The notes under the pieces: generated by a model
What the model was told of the DNA's origin: nothing
Database searches by the model: none
The model's input: the letters and a program-made list of their open reading frames with translations, nothing else
Translations under genes and position numbers: made by a program
Source: CAXSEF01 sp050955025
GTDB taxonomy: Bacteria > Pseudomonadota > Alphaproteobacteria > Acetobacterales > Acetobacteraceae
NCBI GenBank assembly: GCA_050955025.1
Contig: JBPBQX010000107.1
Span: 1-25,107 of the forward strand
Reading direction: 5' to 3'
Length of the DNA stretch: 25,107 bases
Shown: one piece after another, positions 1-8,174 of the stretch
How the letters are laid out: each line of letters starts with the position of its first letter
Numbering within the stretch: the first letter of the stretch is position 1

Positions 1-2
1 CG

Positions 3-2291
3 CTGCAGCAGCCCGCCGACGTGTCCCTGGCCATCGCCGACGCGCAGTCGCGCACCGGCGCCACGCATCCCGCCCTGACCCGGCTCCTGGCCCTGCGCAG
101 CGCCGGCAGGCTGCCGCAGGCGGGCGCTGCGCTGCTGGCCGACCTGGCCCTGCGCGACGACCAGCCGGCGCTCGCGGTCGATGTCGCGGCATCCATCCCG
201 ACGCAGGCAATGCCCGCGTGGCTCCCGCTCCGCCTCGCGGAGATCCTGCTGCCCGCCGACCGGGCGGACCTGCTCGACCGACTGCCGCCCGCCGCGCTGG
301 CGGCACAGCCCTCCGTTGCCGCCCTGGTCTCCGCCCGCCATGGCGACACTGCGGCGGCCACCCGCCTCGCACGCGCCGCGTTCGACCTGCCGCCAGCCAC
401 GCCCGCCGTGCTGCGCGCCTACGTCCACCTGCTGACCGAGCTGCATCTCGACGGCGCCGCCTTTGCCGCCCTCCTCGACCACCTGCGCAACGGCGCGGCT
501 CCCGACCCGGCAACGGTGGAGCTGCTCGCGGCGCTGGCGACCACCCCGGCGCGCAGCGGCGTCGTCCTGCCTCTCCTGGTGCGAGCACGCGACACCGTCC
601 CCGGCGCCGCCAATGCCTGGTGCACCCTTGCCCTTGCCAGCAACCGGAGTGCCGAGGTCGCGGACTGGCTGCGTCATGGCGGCCACGCCGATCCGACCGT
701 CGCGCTCTCCCTCCTGAACCGGGCCGTGCAGGAGCACGATCATGCCCTGACCGACACCGCCGCCACGCTGCTGCTGGCGGCATCGCTGCCTGCCGGCTGG
801 TCCGCCGCGGAAATTCGCCTGCTTGCCGGCTCGACCGGAGCCCTGAACCGGCCGCAGCTCGACGGCTGGCTGGACTTCCTCGCGACGGCCACGCCCGACG
901 CCCGGCTGCGCGCGACCTTCCTGCTCGCCGGCAGCCCGGACCTCGCGGCGACCGCCCGCGCTGCCGCGCCGGCCCTGGCAAACCACCCCGCGGTCGCCGC
1001 CCTGCTTGCCGATGCAGGTGCCGGCCTCGGCGGGCCGGACGCCGGCGCGGCCCGGCTGCAGCTCCTCGCCGCGCTGTCGCCCCGCGCGGCCCTGCCGCTC
1101 CTGGCCACGGCCACCCTGCACGATCCGGCGCATCTCGGTCCGGCCTGGGTCGCCGCGGTGTTCCAGACCTCGGGCGACCCGGCCGGACAGGCCGCATTGC
1201 GCACCCTGCTGCCGCGTCTCTCGCGCCCTGAGGCCGAAGCGGGCCTCTTCCGCATCCTGGCCACCCTGCCGGCCGCGCAGGCCGGCGCGGTGCAGCAGGT
1301 CGCGGCCGACATGCTGGGCGGCAGCTGGGTGTCCGCGTGGGAGGAAACCCTCGCCCGCACCGGCCGCATCGCGGAGCTGGAGGCCGCGCTGCGTGCCCGC
1401 GGCGCCGCCACCACGACCTCCGCCGCGGAAGGACGCGGCCTGGCATGGCGCCTGACCGAGCTTGGCGACCGTTCCGGCGCGATCGCGCTGCTGCGCCGGC
1501 TGGGCGAAGGCCAGCCCCCGGAGTCCGAGTCCGTGAAGCAGCTCGTCTACCTGTGGGGTCCGAGGCCGCTGCCCGAAGCGGTGGACTGGGTCCGAATCCG
1601 TGCCATGGCCACGCCGCCCGACCAGCTCGCCGGCTGGCTCGCCCACCTGGAATACCTCGACGCGCCGGACACGATCGCGGAGATCGTAGAGGCCCGGGCG
1701 GACCTGCTGTCCACCCGGCCCGCCCTGGTCGAGAGCTACGTCGCGGCACTCGACCATCTGGGCACGCCGCGCCGCGGCCTGCCCCTGCTGCAGCGCGCCC
1801 TCGCACGAACCGGCGACCCGCTGGTGCTCTCGGCGATCGGCCGCGCCGCCGAAGCCATGGAGCGGCCGCTTCTCGCGCTCCAGGCGGATGCCGCCGCTGC
1901 TGCAGCCCAGCCACAGAACCCTGCCGCCCGCCTTGCCGCAGCCCGTGCCGCCCTTGCCGCCCGCCGGCCCAGCGAGGCCGCGCGCGAGTTCCAGACCCTG
2001 CTGGCGCTGCACAGCCAGCCGCCGCGCGTGCTGCTGGAAGCCGGGGAGGCCCTTGTCGCGTCCCGTCAGGCCGACAAGGCCCCGCCGCTGTTCGCCGCGG
2101 CACTCGCCGGCCTGCCCGCGCACGACACCTCCACCGACGACCAGCGGCTCCGCGCCCAGCTTCTTCGCCACACCGACCATGCCGCGGCAGCGACCGCGCT
2201 GCTGCGGCAGATCCTGGCCCGCCATCCGGGCGACGCCGGAGTTCAGGCCGACCTGCTCGAGATCCGGATGGCGGCCGAAACCGGCCCCTGA
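3..2291 (+). CDS. Large alanine-rich TPR-like protein, 5' end outside window
   Basis: The reading frame is open from the first complete codon in the window (position 3), so the true start probably lies upstream; a GTG at 21 is only an internal candidate. At least 756 residues are present. The protein is rich in Ala, Leu and Arg and reads as a long series of amphipathic helix pairs. The best TPR-like units are near the C-terminus, roughly residues 580-750, with alternating small and large hydrophobic residues and phrases such as 'AREFQTLLALH' and 'ATALLRQILARHPGD'. TPR solenoids generally bind proteins; no enzymatic motif is visible. It ends 96 nt before an NAD-dependent epimerase on the same strand, so a role in polysaccharide or envelope biosynthesis is possible but only an inference. 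It does not resemble TadD closely enough to assign it to the nearby Tad locus. Confidence 0.75.
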   Translation: MQQPADVSLAIADAQSRTGATHPALTRLLALRSAGRLPQAGAALLADLALRDDQPALAVDVAASIPTQAMPAWLPLRLAEILLPADRADLLDRLPPAALAAQPSVAALVSARHGDTAAATRLARAAFDLPPATPAVLRAYVHLLTELHLDGAAFAALLDHLRNGAAPDPATVELLAALATTPARSGVVLPLLVRARDTVPGAANAWCTLALASNRSAEVADWLRHGGHADPTVALSLLNRAVQEHDHALTDTAATLLLAASLPAGWSAAEIRLLAGSTGALNRPQLDGWLDFLATATPDARLRATFLLAGSPDLAATARAAAPALANHPAVAALLADAGAGLGGPDAGAARLQLLAALSPRAALPLLATATLHDPAHLGPAWVAAVFQTSGDPAGQAALRTLLPRLSRPEAEAGLFRILATLPAAQAGAVQQVAADMLGGSWVSAWEETLARTGRIAELEAALRARGAATTTSAAEGRGLAWRLTELGDRSGAIALLRRLGEGQPPESESVKQLVYLWGPRPLPEAVDWVRIRAMATPPDQLAGWLAHLEYLDAPDTIAEIVEARADLLSTRPALVESYVAALDHLGTPRRGLPLLQRALARTGDPLVLSAIGRAAEAMERPLLALQADAAAAAAQPQNPAARLAAARAALAARRPSEAAREFQTLLALHSQPPRVLLEAGEALVASRQADKAPPLFAAALAGLPAHDTSTDDQRLRAQLLRHTDHAAAATALLRQILARHPGDAGVQADLLEIRMAAETGP

Positions 2292-2387
2292 GACGCCCCA
2301 ACCGGACAGGAACGGACCCGCCGCACCTGAGCGCGTGGTGGCGCAACGCCACCTGAGCCACCACCATGACGACAAGGGAGAGATGGC

Positions 2388-3368
2388 ATGAGCCTGTTTC
2401 TGATCACCGGCGGTGCCGGCTTCATCGGGTCGCATCTCGCCGACGCGCTGCTGCACGCCGGCCATCAGGTCAGGGTGGTCGACGACCTGTCCACCGGGCG
2501 GCGCGACAATCTCGATCCGCGCGTCGAGCTGCATGTCGGCGACGTTGCCGACCCGGCCCTGCTGCACACGGCCTCCGCCGGGGTGGCGGGCATCTTCCAC
2601 CTGGCCGCGATCGCCTCGGTGGCGCGCTCGAACGAGGACTGGATCGGCACGCATCGCACCAACCTGACCGGGACGGTGACCGTGCTGGACGCGGCGCGGG
2701 CGCAGGGCAGGCTTCCCGTCGTCTACGCCTCCTCCGCCGCGATCTACGGCGACCAGGGCTCCGGCCCCGTGGCCGAAACCGCGCGCCCCGCACCCCGCAC
2801 CGCGTACGGAGCCGACAAGCTGGGAAGCGAACTGCACGCCGCGGTGGGCGCGATGGTGCACAAGGTGCCGGCGACCGGCTTCCGCTTCTTCAACGTCTAC
2901 GGGCCGCGCCAGGACCCGGCCTCGCCGTATTCCGGTGTGATCAGCATCTTTGCCGCCCGCATCGTCGCGGGCCGAAGCGTGACGATCCACGGCGATGGCC
3001 GCCAGGTCCGGGACTTCGTCTACGTCGCCGACGTGGTGGCCCATCTCCTGGCCGGCATGGCGACCATGCAGCAGGAGCAGGCTGACGGCCGGGCACGATC
3101 GGAGGTCCTGAACGTGTGCACCGGGACCGGCACCTCGATCCTAACCCTCGCCGAGACCCTGGGCAGCGTCACCGGACGCCGGCCGACAATCGATTTCGGC
3201 CCGGCACGCCTCGGCGACATACGCGTCTCTCTCGGCAATCCCAAGGCGGCCATCGCGGCGCTCACCCTGCATGCCCGGACGCCCTTGGCGACCGGCCTGT
3301 CCGCCACATGCCACAGCCTTGGACTCGGCATCCAGCAACCTGCCATGCACCTGGCCGAACCAATCTGA
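2388..3368 (+). CDS. NAD-dependent epimerase/dehydratase (extended SDR, GalE-like)
   Basis: A 326-residue extended short-chain dehydrogenase/reductase, the family that interconverts or dehydrates nucleotide sugars in the cytoplasm. The N-terminal Rossmann fold has the GxxGxxG signature at residues 8-14 (GGAGFIG). An acidic stretch follows the second beta strand (VVDD, 30-33), as in NAD binders. The catalytic set is visible: Ser in 'VYASSAAIYG' (about 112-121) and Y140xxxK144 in 'YGADK'. The 'FRFFNVYGPRQ' and 'RDFVYVADVV' motifs are typical of UDP-glucose 4-epimerase relatives. The ATG at 2388 follows a good AGGGAGA ribosome site. The last 30 residues match the family poorly. The substrate cannot be read from sequence; UDP-glucose, UDP-glucuronate or UDP-GlcNAc epimerase are all possible. 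Its neighbour upstream is the TPR protein; downstream is a long gap. Confidence 0.9.
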   Translation: MSLFLITGGAGFIGSHLADALLHAGHQVRVVDDLSTGRRDNLDPRVELHVGDVADPALLHTASAGVAGIFHLAAIASVARSNEDWIGTHRTNLTGTVTVLDAARAQGRLPVVYASSAAIYGDQGSGPVAETARPAPRTAYGADKLGSELHAAVGAMVHKVPATGFRFFNVYGPRQDPASPYSGVISIFAARIVAGRSVTIHGDGRQVRDFVYVADVVAHLLAGMATMQQEQADGRARSEVLNVCTGTGTSILTLAETLGSVTGRRPTIDFGPARLGDIRVSLGNPKAAIAALTLHARTPLATGLSATCHSLGLGIQQPAMHLAEPI

Positions 3369-3832
3369 ACGCCGGTCGGACCAGAATGCATCGTCGCGGT
3401 CCACAGAACCGCGCTCTTGCGGGAAGGCGGTGAAGGAAACCGTCACGCCACCAAGCACCCGCCCGACTGAGGAACCGGCAGATCAGTCCGGTGACGATCT
3501 CGCCGAAGACCTTGCCTGCAGGTTAACGGCGGCGGAAGCAGCAGCCCTGCGAAGCAGGCTGCCTCTGCCCTGTCCGTGACCACCCTGTCGCCCGGCCAGC
3601 CCTGTGGTTCCGGGCGCAGACAATCAACCTTGCCTGCCCCAGGCACGACACAGACCGCGCTGGCACCTGAACAGCGCAACCTTCGCCGCCCCAAGCCAAG
3701 GCACAGCATGGCCTAACCGGACACGACCGAAGTGCCGGTGTTTACCAATCCGCAAGGCTTTCTTGCGACAATGCAGATGCACCTGAAGCTGGCGTCAGCC
3801 CTCAAGGCTTCAGCAACAAAGGAACTTTGCGC
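3369..3832 (+). other. 464-bp non-coding region upstream of flp
   Basis: No convincing gene is present. Base composition and third-position bias relax compared with the flanking genes, and the short open frames on both strands lack coding character. The region probably holds the control sequences of flp. Visible features are a TGGCAC-N7-GC match to sigma-54 invariants at 3661-3675, an isolated TTAAC half-site near 3523, a small GCAAG/CTTGC hairpin at 3752-3766, and a CAAGGCTT direct repeat at 3753-3760 and 3803-3810. AAAGGA at about 3818-3823 is a plausible ribosome binding site for flp. No clear sigma-70 promoter was found. Confidence 0.5.
3661..3676 (+). promoter_or_regulatory. Possible sigma-54-type promoter for flp
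   Basis: The sequence reads TGGCAC, 7 nt, then GC. The invariant GG and GC dinucleotides are therefore at -24/-12 spacing. The second element is CAGC rather than TTGC, so the match is partial. It lies about 160 nt upstream of the flp start. A chance occurrence in GC-rich DNA is quite possible, and no enhancer-binding site could be identified. Confidence 0.2.
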
Positions 3833-4003
3833 ATGAACATGATCCTGACCGCCTACACGCGCTTCATGTCCGACAAGCGCGCCGTCACCGCCCTGGAGTA
3901 CGGGATGATTGCCGCTCTAATCGCCGCCATCATCGTGGGCGCAGTGTCGACCGTTGGAACCAAGCTGAACACCGTCTTCACCAATGTCGGAACCAGCCTC
4001 TAA
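3833..4003 (+). CDS. flp: Flp/Fap-type pilin (Tad pilus major subunit)
   Basis: A 56-residue type IVb pilin precursor, polymerised into the adhesive Flp/Tad pilus after cleavage by the prepilin peptidase. It has a short polar leader (residues 1-17 or so, with Lys-Arg near its end), then 'TALEYGMIAAL' with the family-defining Glu-Tyr pair at 22-23, and one hydrophobic helix (about 24-43). Counting back from Glu as +5, the residue before the cleavage site is Ala17, where most Flp pilins have Gly. The C-terminal part is a short polar tail ending at Leu56. The start at 3833 has an AAAGGA upstream. It is the first gene of the Tad cluster and is followed by a strong hairpin before cpaA, which fits higher expression of the pilin than of the assembly genes. 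Confidence 0.92.
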   Translation: MNMILTAYTRFMSDKRAVTALEYGMIAALIAAIIVGAVSTVGTKLNTVFTNVGTSL

Positions 4004-4087
4004 ACACTTTCTCCGAAGCTGCCCGATGGACTCGGATGCAGAAGCGGCAACGGAACCGTGCCTCCGCATCGCTCCGCATCTGTGATC

Positions 4088-4121
4088 AACCGCTCCCTGT
4101 ACGAACAACAGTGGAGCGGTT
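4088..4121 (+). terminator. Terminator-like hairpin between flp and cpaA
   Basis: AACCGCTCC at 4088-4096 pairs perfectly with GGAGCGGTT at 4113-4121. CTGT (4097-4100) pairs with ACAG (4108-4111) inside it, leaving a 7-nt loop and a one-base bulge. It is followed by CTTC rather than a run of U, so termination may be partial or Rho-assisted. It lies 85 nt after the flp stop and 37 nt before cpaA, a sensible place to lower read-through from pilin to assembly genes. Confidence 0.6.
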
Positions 4122-4158
4122 CTTCACCGGACATCAACAGGCTTGATTCGGAACGACA

Positions 4159-4653
4159 ATGAGCCTCCTGACCGGCTTTGCCACTTTCGCATCGATCGCC
4201 ATCCTTCTCTACGCCGCCGCAAGCGATATCCTCGTCCGCTCGGTCCCGAACCGGGTTTCCGTCGCCATCGCCGGCATCGGCCTTTCTGTCGACCTGGCCC
4301 GCGGCGACGCCATGTCCGGCCTGATCGTCGCGACACTCGTCTTCGCCTCGACCGTGCTCCTCTGGAGGCTGGGTGCCATGGGCGGCGCCGACGCCAAGCT
4401 GATCCCCGCCGTCACCATGCTGCTTCCTCCCAGCCACGCTCCGGAGCTCCTGGTCTGCGTGGCATTCAGCGGCGGGCTGCTGTCCGCCTTCTACCTGGCT
4501 CTTCGCCACCTCCCGCCGCTGGTGCAACGGCGAAGCTCCGTGGCGGTGCTGCGTCGCCTCCGTATCGAGCAGAGCCGTGCCCGCAGGGCAGACGCGCTAC
4601 CGTATGTCGTGGCCATCTCCGCTGGAACATTCATCGCGCTCGCAAAGGGCTGA
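4159..4653 (+). CDS. cpaA: Prepilin peptidase CpaA/TadV (A24 aspartic peptidase)
   Basis: A 164-residue polytopic inner-membrane aspartic peptidase that removes the leader of the Flp pilin. The usual four to six hydrophobic segments are present. The first catalytic aspartate is Asp23 in 'AASDILVRSVPN', matching the family pattern DxxxRxxPN. The second is Asp78 in 'GGADAK', where the common GxGD motif has Ala in place of the last Gly; a similar GGAD form is known from archaeal preflagellin peptidases. The length is typical of CpaA, without the methyltransferase domain of PilD. The start at 4159 follows an acceptable but not strong ribosome site. It opens the operon: cpaB begins 3 nt after its stop, which implies translational coupling. 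Confidence 0.88.
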   Translation: MSLLTGFATFASIAILLYAAASDILVRSVPNRVSVAIAGIGLSVDLARGDAMSGLIVATLVFASTVLLWRLGAMGGADAKLIPAVTMLLPPSHAPELLVCVAFSGGLLSAFYLALRHLPPLVQRRSSVAVLRRLRIEQSRARRADALPYVVAISAGTFIALAKG

Positions 4654-4656
4654 ACC

Positions 4657-5496
4657 ATGCTGATGCGCGTCGCTCTTTTCGTGATCCTGTGTATCGGACT
4701 CGCCGGCTTCGGAACGGTGACCTGGATCGAAACCAGGCCTGCCGCGGCAGTCAGCACGGAAGCGGGACCGCCCCCGCCCCCTGTCACGATGTCCGTGCTG
4801 GTCGCGACCCGCGCCATCCACGCCGGCAGCCTGCTCAAGCCCGACGACCTCACCAGCGCCGAACTCCCCGCCGCGGCAGCTGCCACGCTCCTGCACAACA
4901 CGCCCGAGAATCGGGCCGGACTGTTCGGCGCCATGCTCCGCCACACCCTGGCCCAGGGCGACCCCCTGTCGGACAGCGTGGTGGTCCGCCAGGGTGACCA
5001 CGGCTTCCTGTCGGCGGTACTCGACCCTGGCATGCGGGCGGTCACCATCGGACTGAACCAGATCGGTTCCGATGCCAGCCTCATCTGGCCGGGCGACCAT
5101 ATCGACCTGATCCTGGTCCGCGAAACCGCCGTCCCCGGTCGCTCGTCCGCCCACAGCGTCTCCAGCGAGACCGTGCTCACCGACATACGCGTCATCGCTG
5201 TCGACCAGCAGCTCATGCAAGGCGCGGCCCCGGACGAGCATCCACAAGGAGACAGCAAGACGATGACCCTGGAGGTCTCGACGGAAGACGCGAAGCGACT
5301 CGCAATCGCGCTCAAGCTCGGAAAGCTGTCCGTGTCTGTGCGATCTGCCAATTCCCCTCTCGTTCTGACCAAGTCGAGCTCTCCGGTCACCTGGGCAGGC
5401 GACGTTTCGCAGTCCCTCGCCGGCGAGCGAGCCGCACCCGAAAGCACCACGCTCCTCATATACCGCGGTGCTCAAACCGCTGCCGCGAGGTTTTAG
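4657..5496 (+). CDS. cpaB: Flp pilus assembly protein CpaB/RcpC
   Basis: A 279-residue periplasmic protein anchored by one N-terminal hydrophobic helix (residues 3-23), followed by a proline-rich linker ('PPPPP' near 38-42) and an SAF domain at about 46-115 ('VLVATRAIHAGSLLKPDDL'). This is the layout of the CpaB/RcpC family, which works with the outer-membrane secretin of the Tad secretion apparatus. The rest is the beta-rich RcpC-type domain with 'WPGDHIDLILV' and 'LEVSTEDAKRLAIALKLGKLSVSVRS' split across about 147-230. Its stop codon is immediately followed by the cpaE start. In most alphaproteobacterial clusters cpaC and cpaD sit here; neither is present. Confidence 0.9.
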   Translation: MLMRVALFVILCIGLAGFGTVTWIETRPAAAVSTEAGPPPPPVTMSVLVATRAIHAGSLLKPDDLTSAELPAAAAATLLHNTPENRAGLFGAMLRHTLAQGDPLSDSVVVRQGDHGFLSAVLDPGMRAVTIGLNQIGSDASLIWPGDHIDLILVRETAVPGRSSAHSVSSETVLTDIRVIAVDQQLMQGAAPDEHPQGDSKTMTLEVSTEDAKRLAIALKLGKLSVSVRSANSPLVLTKSSSPVTWAGDVSQSLAGERAAPESTTLLIYRGAQTAAARF

Positions 5497-6771
5497 ATGA
5501 CCCTTGACACGGATACCGTCGCGTCTGCGGAACGCCCCGATGCATCAACCCGGCCGGAGCGTCCGACCTTCCTCGGCTTCGTGACCGACGCTGACACCGA
5601 GGCGGCCCTGAGGGCGGGTCTTGCCGATGCGGGCCTCGGCGTGCTGGACCTGCGCCGCAGCTCCGTCCAGGCGGCAACCGCGACACTGCGCAAGACCGCG
5701 ACACCGCGCGTCCTCGTCGTGGACGTGAGCGGCGAGGAGCAGCCGCTTTCCGCACTGGGCCACCTGTCCGAGGCGGTCGAGCCAGACGTGAGCGTTCTCG
5801 TCGTGGGAGAGCAGCGCGACGTCGACTTCTACCGGCAGATGACGCGCGGCCTCGGGGTTCGCGAATACCTGTGCAAGCCCGTCACGCGCGAGATGGTGAT
5901 CCACCATTTCCTGCCGCTTTTCAGCGGCAGCACCCAGCCCCTGGAGTCGGTCACCAACGGGCGTGTCGTCACGGTGACGTCGAGTGTCGGTGGCGCCGGT
6001 GCGACCACGATCGCCGTCAACCTGGCCTGGCATTTCGCGGCTGACCTGAAGCGCCACACGCTGCTGCTCGACCCTGATCTCCACATGGGCCGTGCAGCGA
6101 TGATGCTGAACACGCAGGCTGGGCCCGGTCTGCGCATGGCCCTCGAACGTCCCGATCGCATCGACCCGCTGTTTCTGGAGCGCGCCGCCCGTCCCGCGGC
6201 CGCGAAGGGCGCACCGGAGCGCCTGCACGTGCTGTCCGCCGAGGAAAAGCTCGAGGAACGCACCGTCTACACGCAGGGCGCCACTCCGAAGCTCATAGAG
6301 GCCGTGCGCAAGCGCTACAACCTCATCATCGCCGACACGCCGATAGAACCGATTCGATTCTACAAGGAACTTCTCCTGCTGGCGCACCAGCGCATCATCG
6401 TGGCAATCCCGACGCTCGCCAGTCTTCGCGACACCCTGCGCATCCTCGATCTCCCGGCCGGCCCTGGCCAGACACGGCGGGCGGTCGTGATCCTGAACCG
6501 GCTCGGGATGCCGGGTGGACTGACCCGGCAGCAGGTGGAGAAGACGCTCCAGATGAAGGCGGATGTGGTCATCAACGACATGCCACGAGCGATGATCGCG
6601 GCCGCCAACCTGGGTCAGCCCGCCGCGGCGACAAACGGGACCTTCCGGACGGCCATCTCGGAGGTTGCCCGCCAGGCGGCCTTCATGAGGCTGCTGGACA
6701 GCAACGCTGTTGCCGAAGCCGCGAGCAAGGCGAGACGCGGCCGCAGGTTCATGTTCGGGCGTGGCGCATGA
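5497..6771 (+). CDS. cpaE: Pilus assembly/localization ATPase CpaE (TadZ-like)
   Basis: A 424-residue two-domain protein. Residues about 24-142 form a receiver-like (CheY-fold) domain. Residues about 155-400 form a ParA/MinD-type ATPase domain, the arrangement of CpaE/TadZ proteins that place the Tad machine at the pole. The P-loop at about 163-172 reads SVGGAGATT: both the signature lysine and the usual GK lysine are replaced, a known trait of the CpaE branch. 'LLLDPDLHMGRA' (189-200) is the switch I-like motif. The receiver-like domain lacks a clear phospho-acceptor environment, so signalling by phosphorylation is doubtful. The ATG abuts the cpaB stop, and its own stop overlaps the start of cpaF by 4 nt. 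Confidence 0.9.
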   Translation: MTLDTDTVASAERPDASTRPERPTFLGFVTDADTEAALRAGLADAGLGVLDLRRSSVQAATATLRKTATPRVLVVDVSGEEQPLSALGHLSEAVEPDVSVLVVGEQRDVDFYRQMTRGLGVREYLCKPVTREMVIHHFLPLFSGSTQPLESVTNGRVVTVTSSVGGAGATTIAVNLAWHFAADLKRHTLLLDPDLHMGRAAMMLNTQAGPGLRMALERPDRIDPLFLERAARPAAAKGAPERLHVLSAEEKLEERTVYTQGATPKLIEAVRKRYNLIIADTPIEPIRFYKELLLLAHQRIIVAIPTLASLRDTLRILDLPAGPGQTRRAVVILNRLGMPGGLTRQQVEKTLQMKADVVINDMPRAMIAAANLGQPAAATNGTFRTAISEVARQAAFMRLLDSNAVAEAASKARRGRRFMFGRGA

Positions 6772-8174
6772 ACGCGACCCCGGTCCCGACGACGTTCGGG
6801 CGCAGGCGAGAGGAAGCTCCCTCCCCCGCTCCCGTGCTGGTGCAGGAGGAGCGCAGGGTCGCCTCCGACTCCGGAGCGCCCCATCGCCCCCACCTTCCAT
6901 CCACCCCCGACACGTCGCAGGCGCAGCTCGCCGAGCTTCGCGGGCTGTGCCTGGGTCGCATAGACCCTGCCGCGGTGGCCGGACTGGCGCCGGAGCAGCT
7001 GCTCCCGGAAATCGTGCGCCTGGTCTCCGAGATCGCGACAAGCCGGCGCATCCAGCTCAACGGTCGCGAGCAGAAGCGCCTCGCGACGGAGCTTGTCGAC
7101 GACATGCTCGGGCTCGGGCCGCTGGAAAGCCTGCTTGAGGACGAGTCCATCGCCGACATCATGGTGAACGGACCGAACCGCATCTTCGTCGAGCGCAAGG
7201 GCAAGGTGGAGATCTCCGACGCCCACTTCCGCAACACCGCGCACGCGGTCAGCATCTGCCAGCGCATCGCCACCGCGGTCGGCCGTCGCGTCGACGAGTC
7301 CAGCCCGATGGTGGACGCCCGACTGAAGGACGGCTCGCGCGTCAACATCGTCCTGCCGCCGCTGGCACTCGACGGTCCCTACATCTCGATCCGCAAGTTC
7401 GCCCGTCACGCGATCGACATGGCCCAGCTCGTCGAGTTCGGCGCCATGACGGGCCAGATCGCGCGCATCCTCGAGATCGCGGGTCGCGCTAGGCTGAACG
7501 TCATCATCTCGGGCGGCACCGGCTCGGGCAAGACCACTCTGATGAACGCGATGTCGCGCATGATCGACCCCGGCGAGCGAATCGTCACAGTGGAGGACGC
7601 CGCCGAGCTGCAGCTCCAGCAGCCCCACGTCGTGCGCCTGGAAACCCGTCCCGCCAGCCTGGAGGGCAAGGGCGAGATCACCGCGCGCGACCTCGTGCGC
7701 AACGCCCTGCGCATGCGCCCCGACCGGATCATCATCGGCGAGACGCGAGGCTCCGAGGCGTTCGACATGCTGCAGGCGATGAACACCGGCCACGACGGCA
7801 GCATGTCGACCGTCCACGCCAACACCTCGCGCGACGCGATGACCCGCATCGAGAACATGGTGCAGATGGGCAACCTCGGCCTGTCGCAGTTCGCGATCCG
7901 CCAGCAGATCGTCAGCGCCGTGGACATGATCGTGCAGGTCGAGCGGCACCGCGACGGCGGCCGGCGCATCACCCAGGTCACCGAAGTGCAGGGCATGGAA
8001 GGCGAAGTCGTCATCATGAACGACATCTTCCATCTCGAGGTGACCGGGCTCGACCCTCGCGGCAAGCTGATCAGCCGCTACATCGTGAGCAGGGCCCGTC
8101 CGGGCTTCCAGCAGCGGCTGGTGTACTTCGGCCTGGACCGCACCTGGGCGTCGGCGCTGGAGGCGACGCCATGA
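6768..8174 (+). CDS. cpaF: Tad pilus motor ATPase CpaF/TadA
   Basis: A 468-residue cytoplasmic secretion ATPase of the GspE/VirB11 superfamily that powers pilus assembly as a hexamer. A variable, proline-rich N-terminus (1-55) precedes a helical domain and the N-terminal domain with 'LLEDESIADIMVNGPNRI' spread over 122-139. Walker A is GGTGSGKTT (249-257), the Asp box lies around 'VTVEDAAELQL' (273-283), Walker B ends in 'RIIIGE' (320-325), and the His box is 'GHDGSMSTVHAN' (341-352). All key residues are intact, so an active motor is expected. Start and stop overlap the neighbours through ATGA, which indicates translational coupling in the order cpaE-cpaF-tadB. Confidence 0.96.
   Translation: MNATPVPTTFGRRREEAPSPAPVLVQEERRVASDSGAPHRPHLPSTPDTSQAQLAELRGLCLGRIDPAAVAGLAPEQLLPEIVRLVSEIATSRRIQLNGREQKRLATELVDDMLGLGPLESLLEDESIADIMVNGPNRIFVERKGKVEISDAHFRNTAHAVSICQRIATAVGRRVDESSPMVDARLKDGSRVNIVLPPLALDGPYISIRKFARHAIDMAQLVEFGAMTGQIARILEIAGRARLNVIISGGTGSGKTTLMNAMSRMIDPGERIVTVEDAAELQLQQPHVVRLETRPASLEGKGEITARDLVRNALRMRPDRIIIGETRGSEAFDMLQAMNTGHDGSMSTVHANTSRDAMTRIENMVQMGNLGLSQFAIRQQIVSAVDMIVQVERHRDGGRRITQVTEVQGMEGEVVIMNDIFHLEVTGLDPRGKLISRYIVSRARPGFQQRLVYFGLDRTWASALEATP

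Noticed and set aside
3515..3535. A CtrA binding site (TTAA-N7-TTAA) upstream of flp, as in Caulobacter pilA
   Set aside because: Only one TTAAC half-site is present; the second half at the right spacing is missing.
3430..3579. A 50-codon GTG-started frame (KETVTPPSTRPTEE...) in the gap before flp
   Set aside because: The purine-rich stretch is only 2 nt from the GTG, codon use is not biased as in real neighbours (includes TTA), and no homology is recognised. A real small protein cannot be fully excluded.
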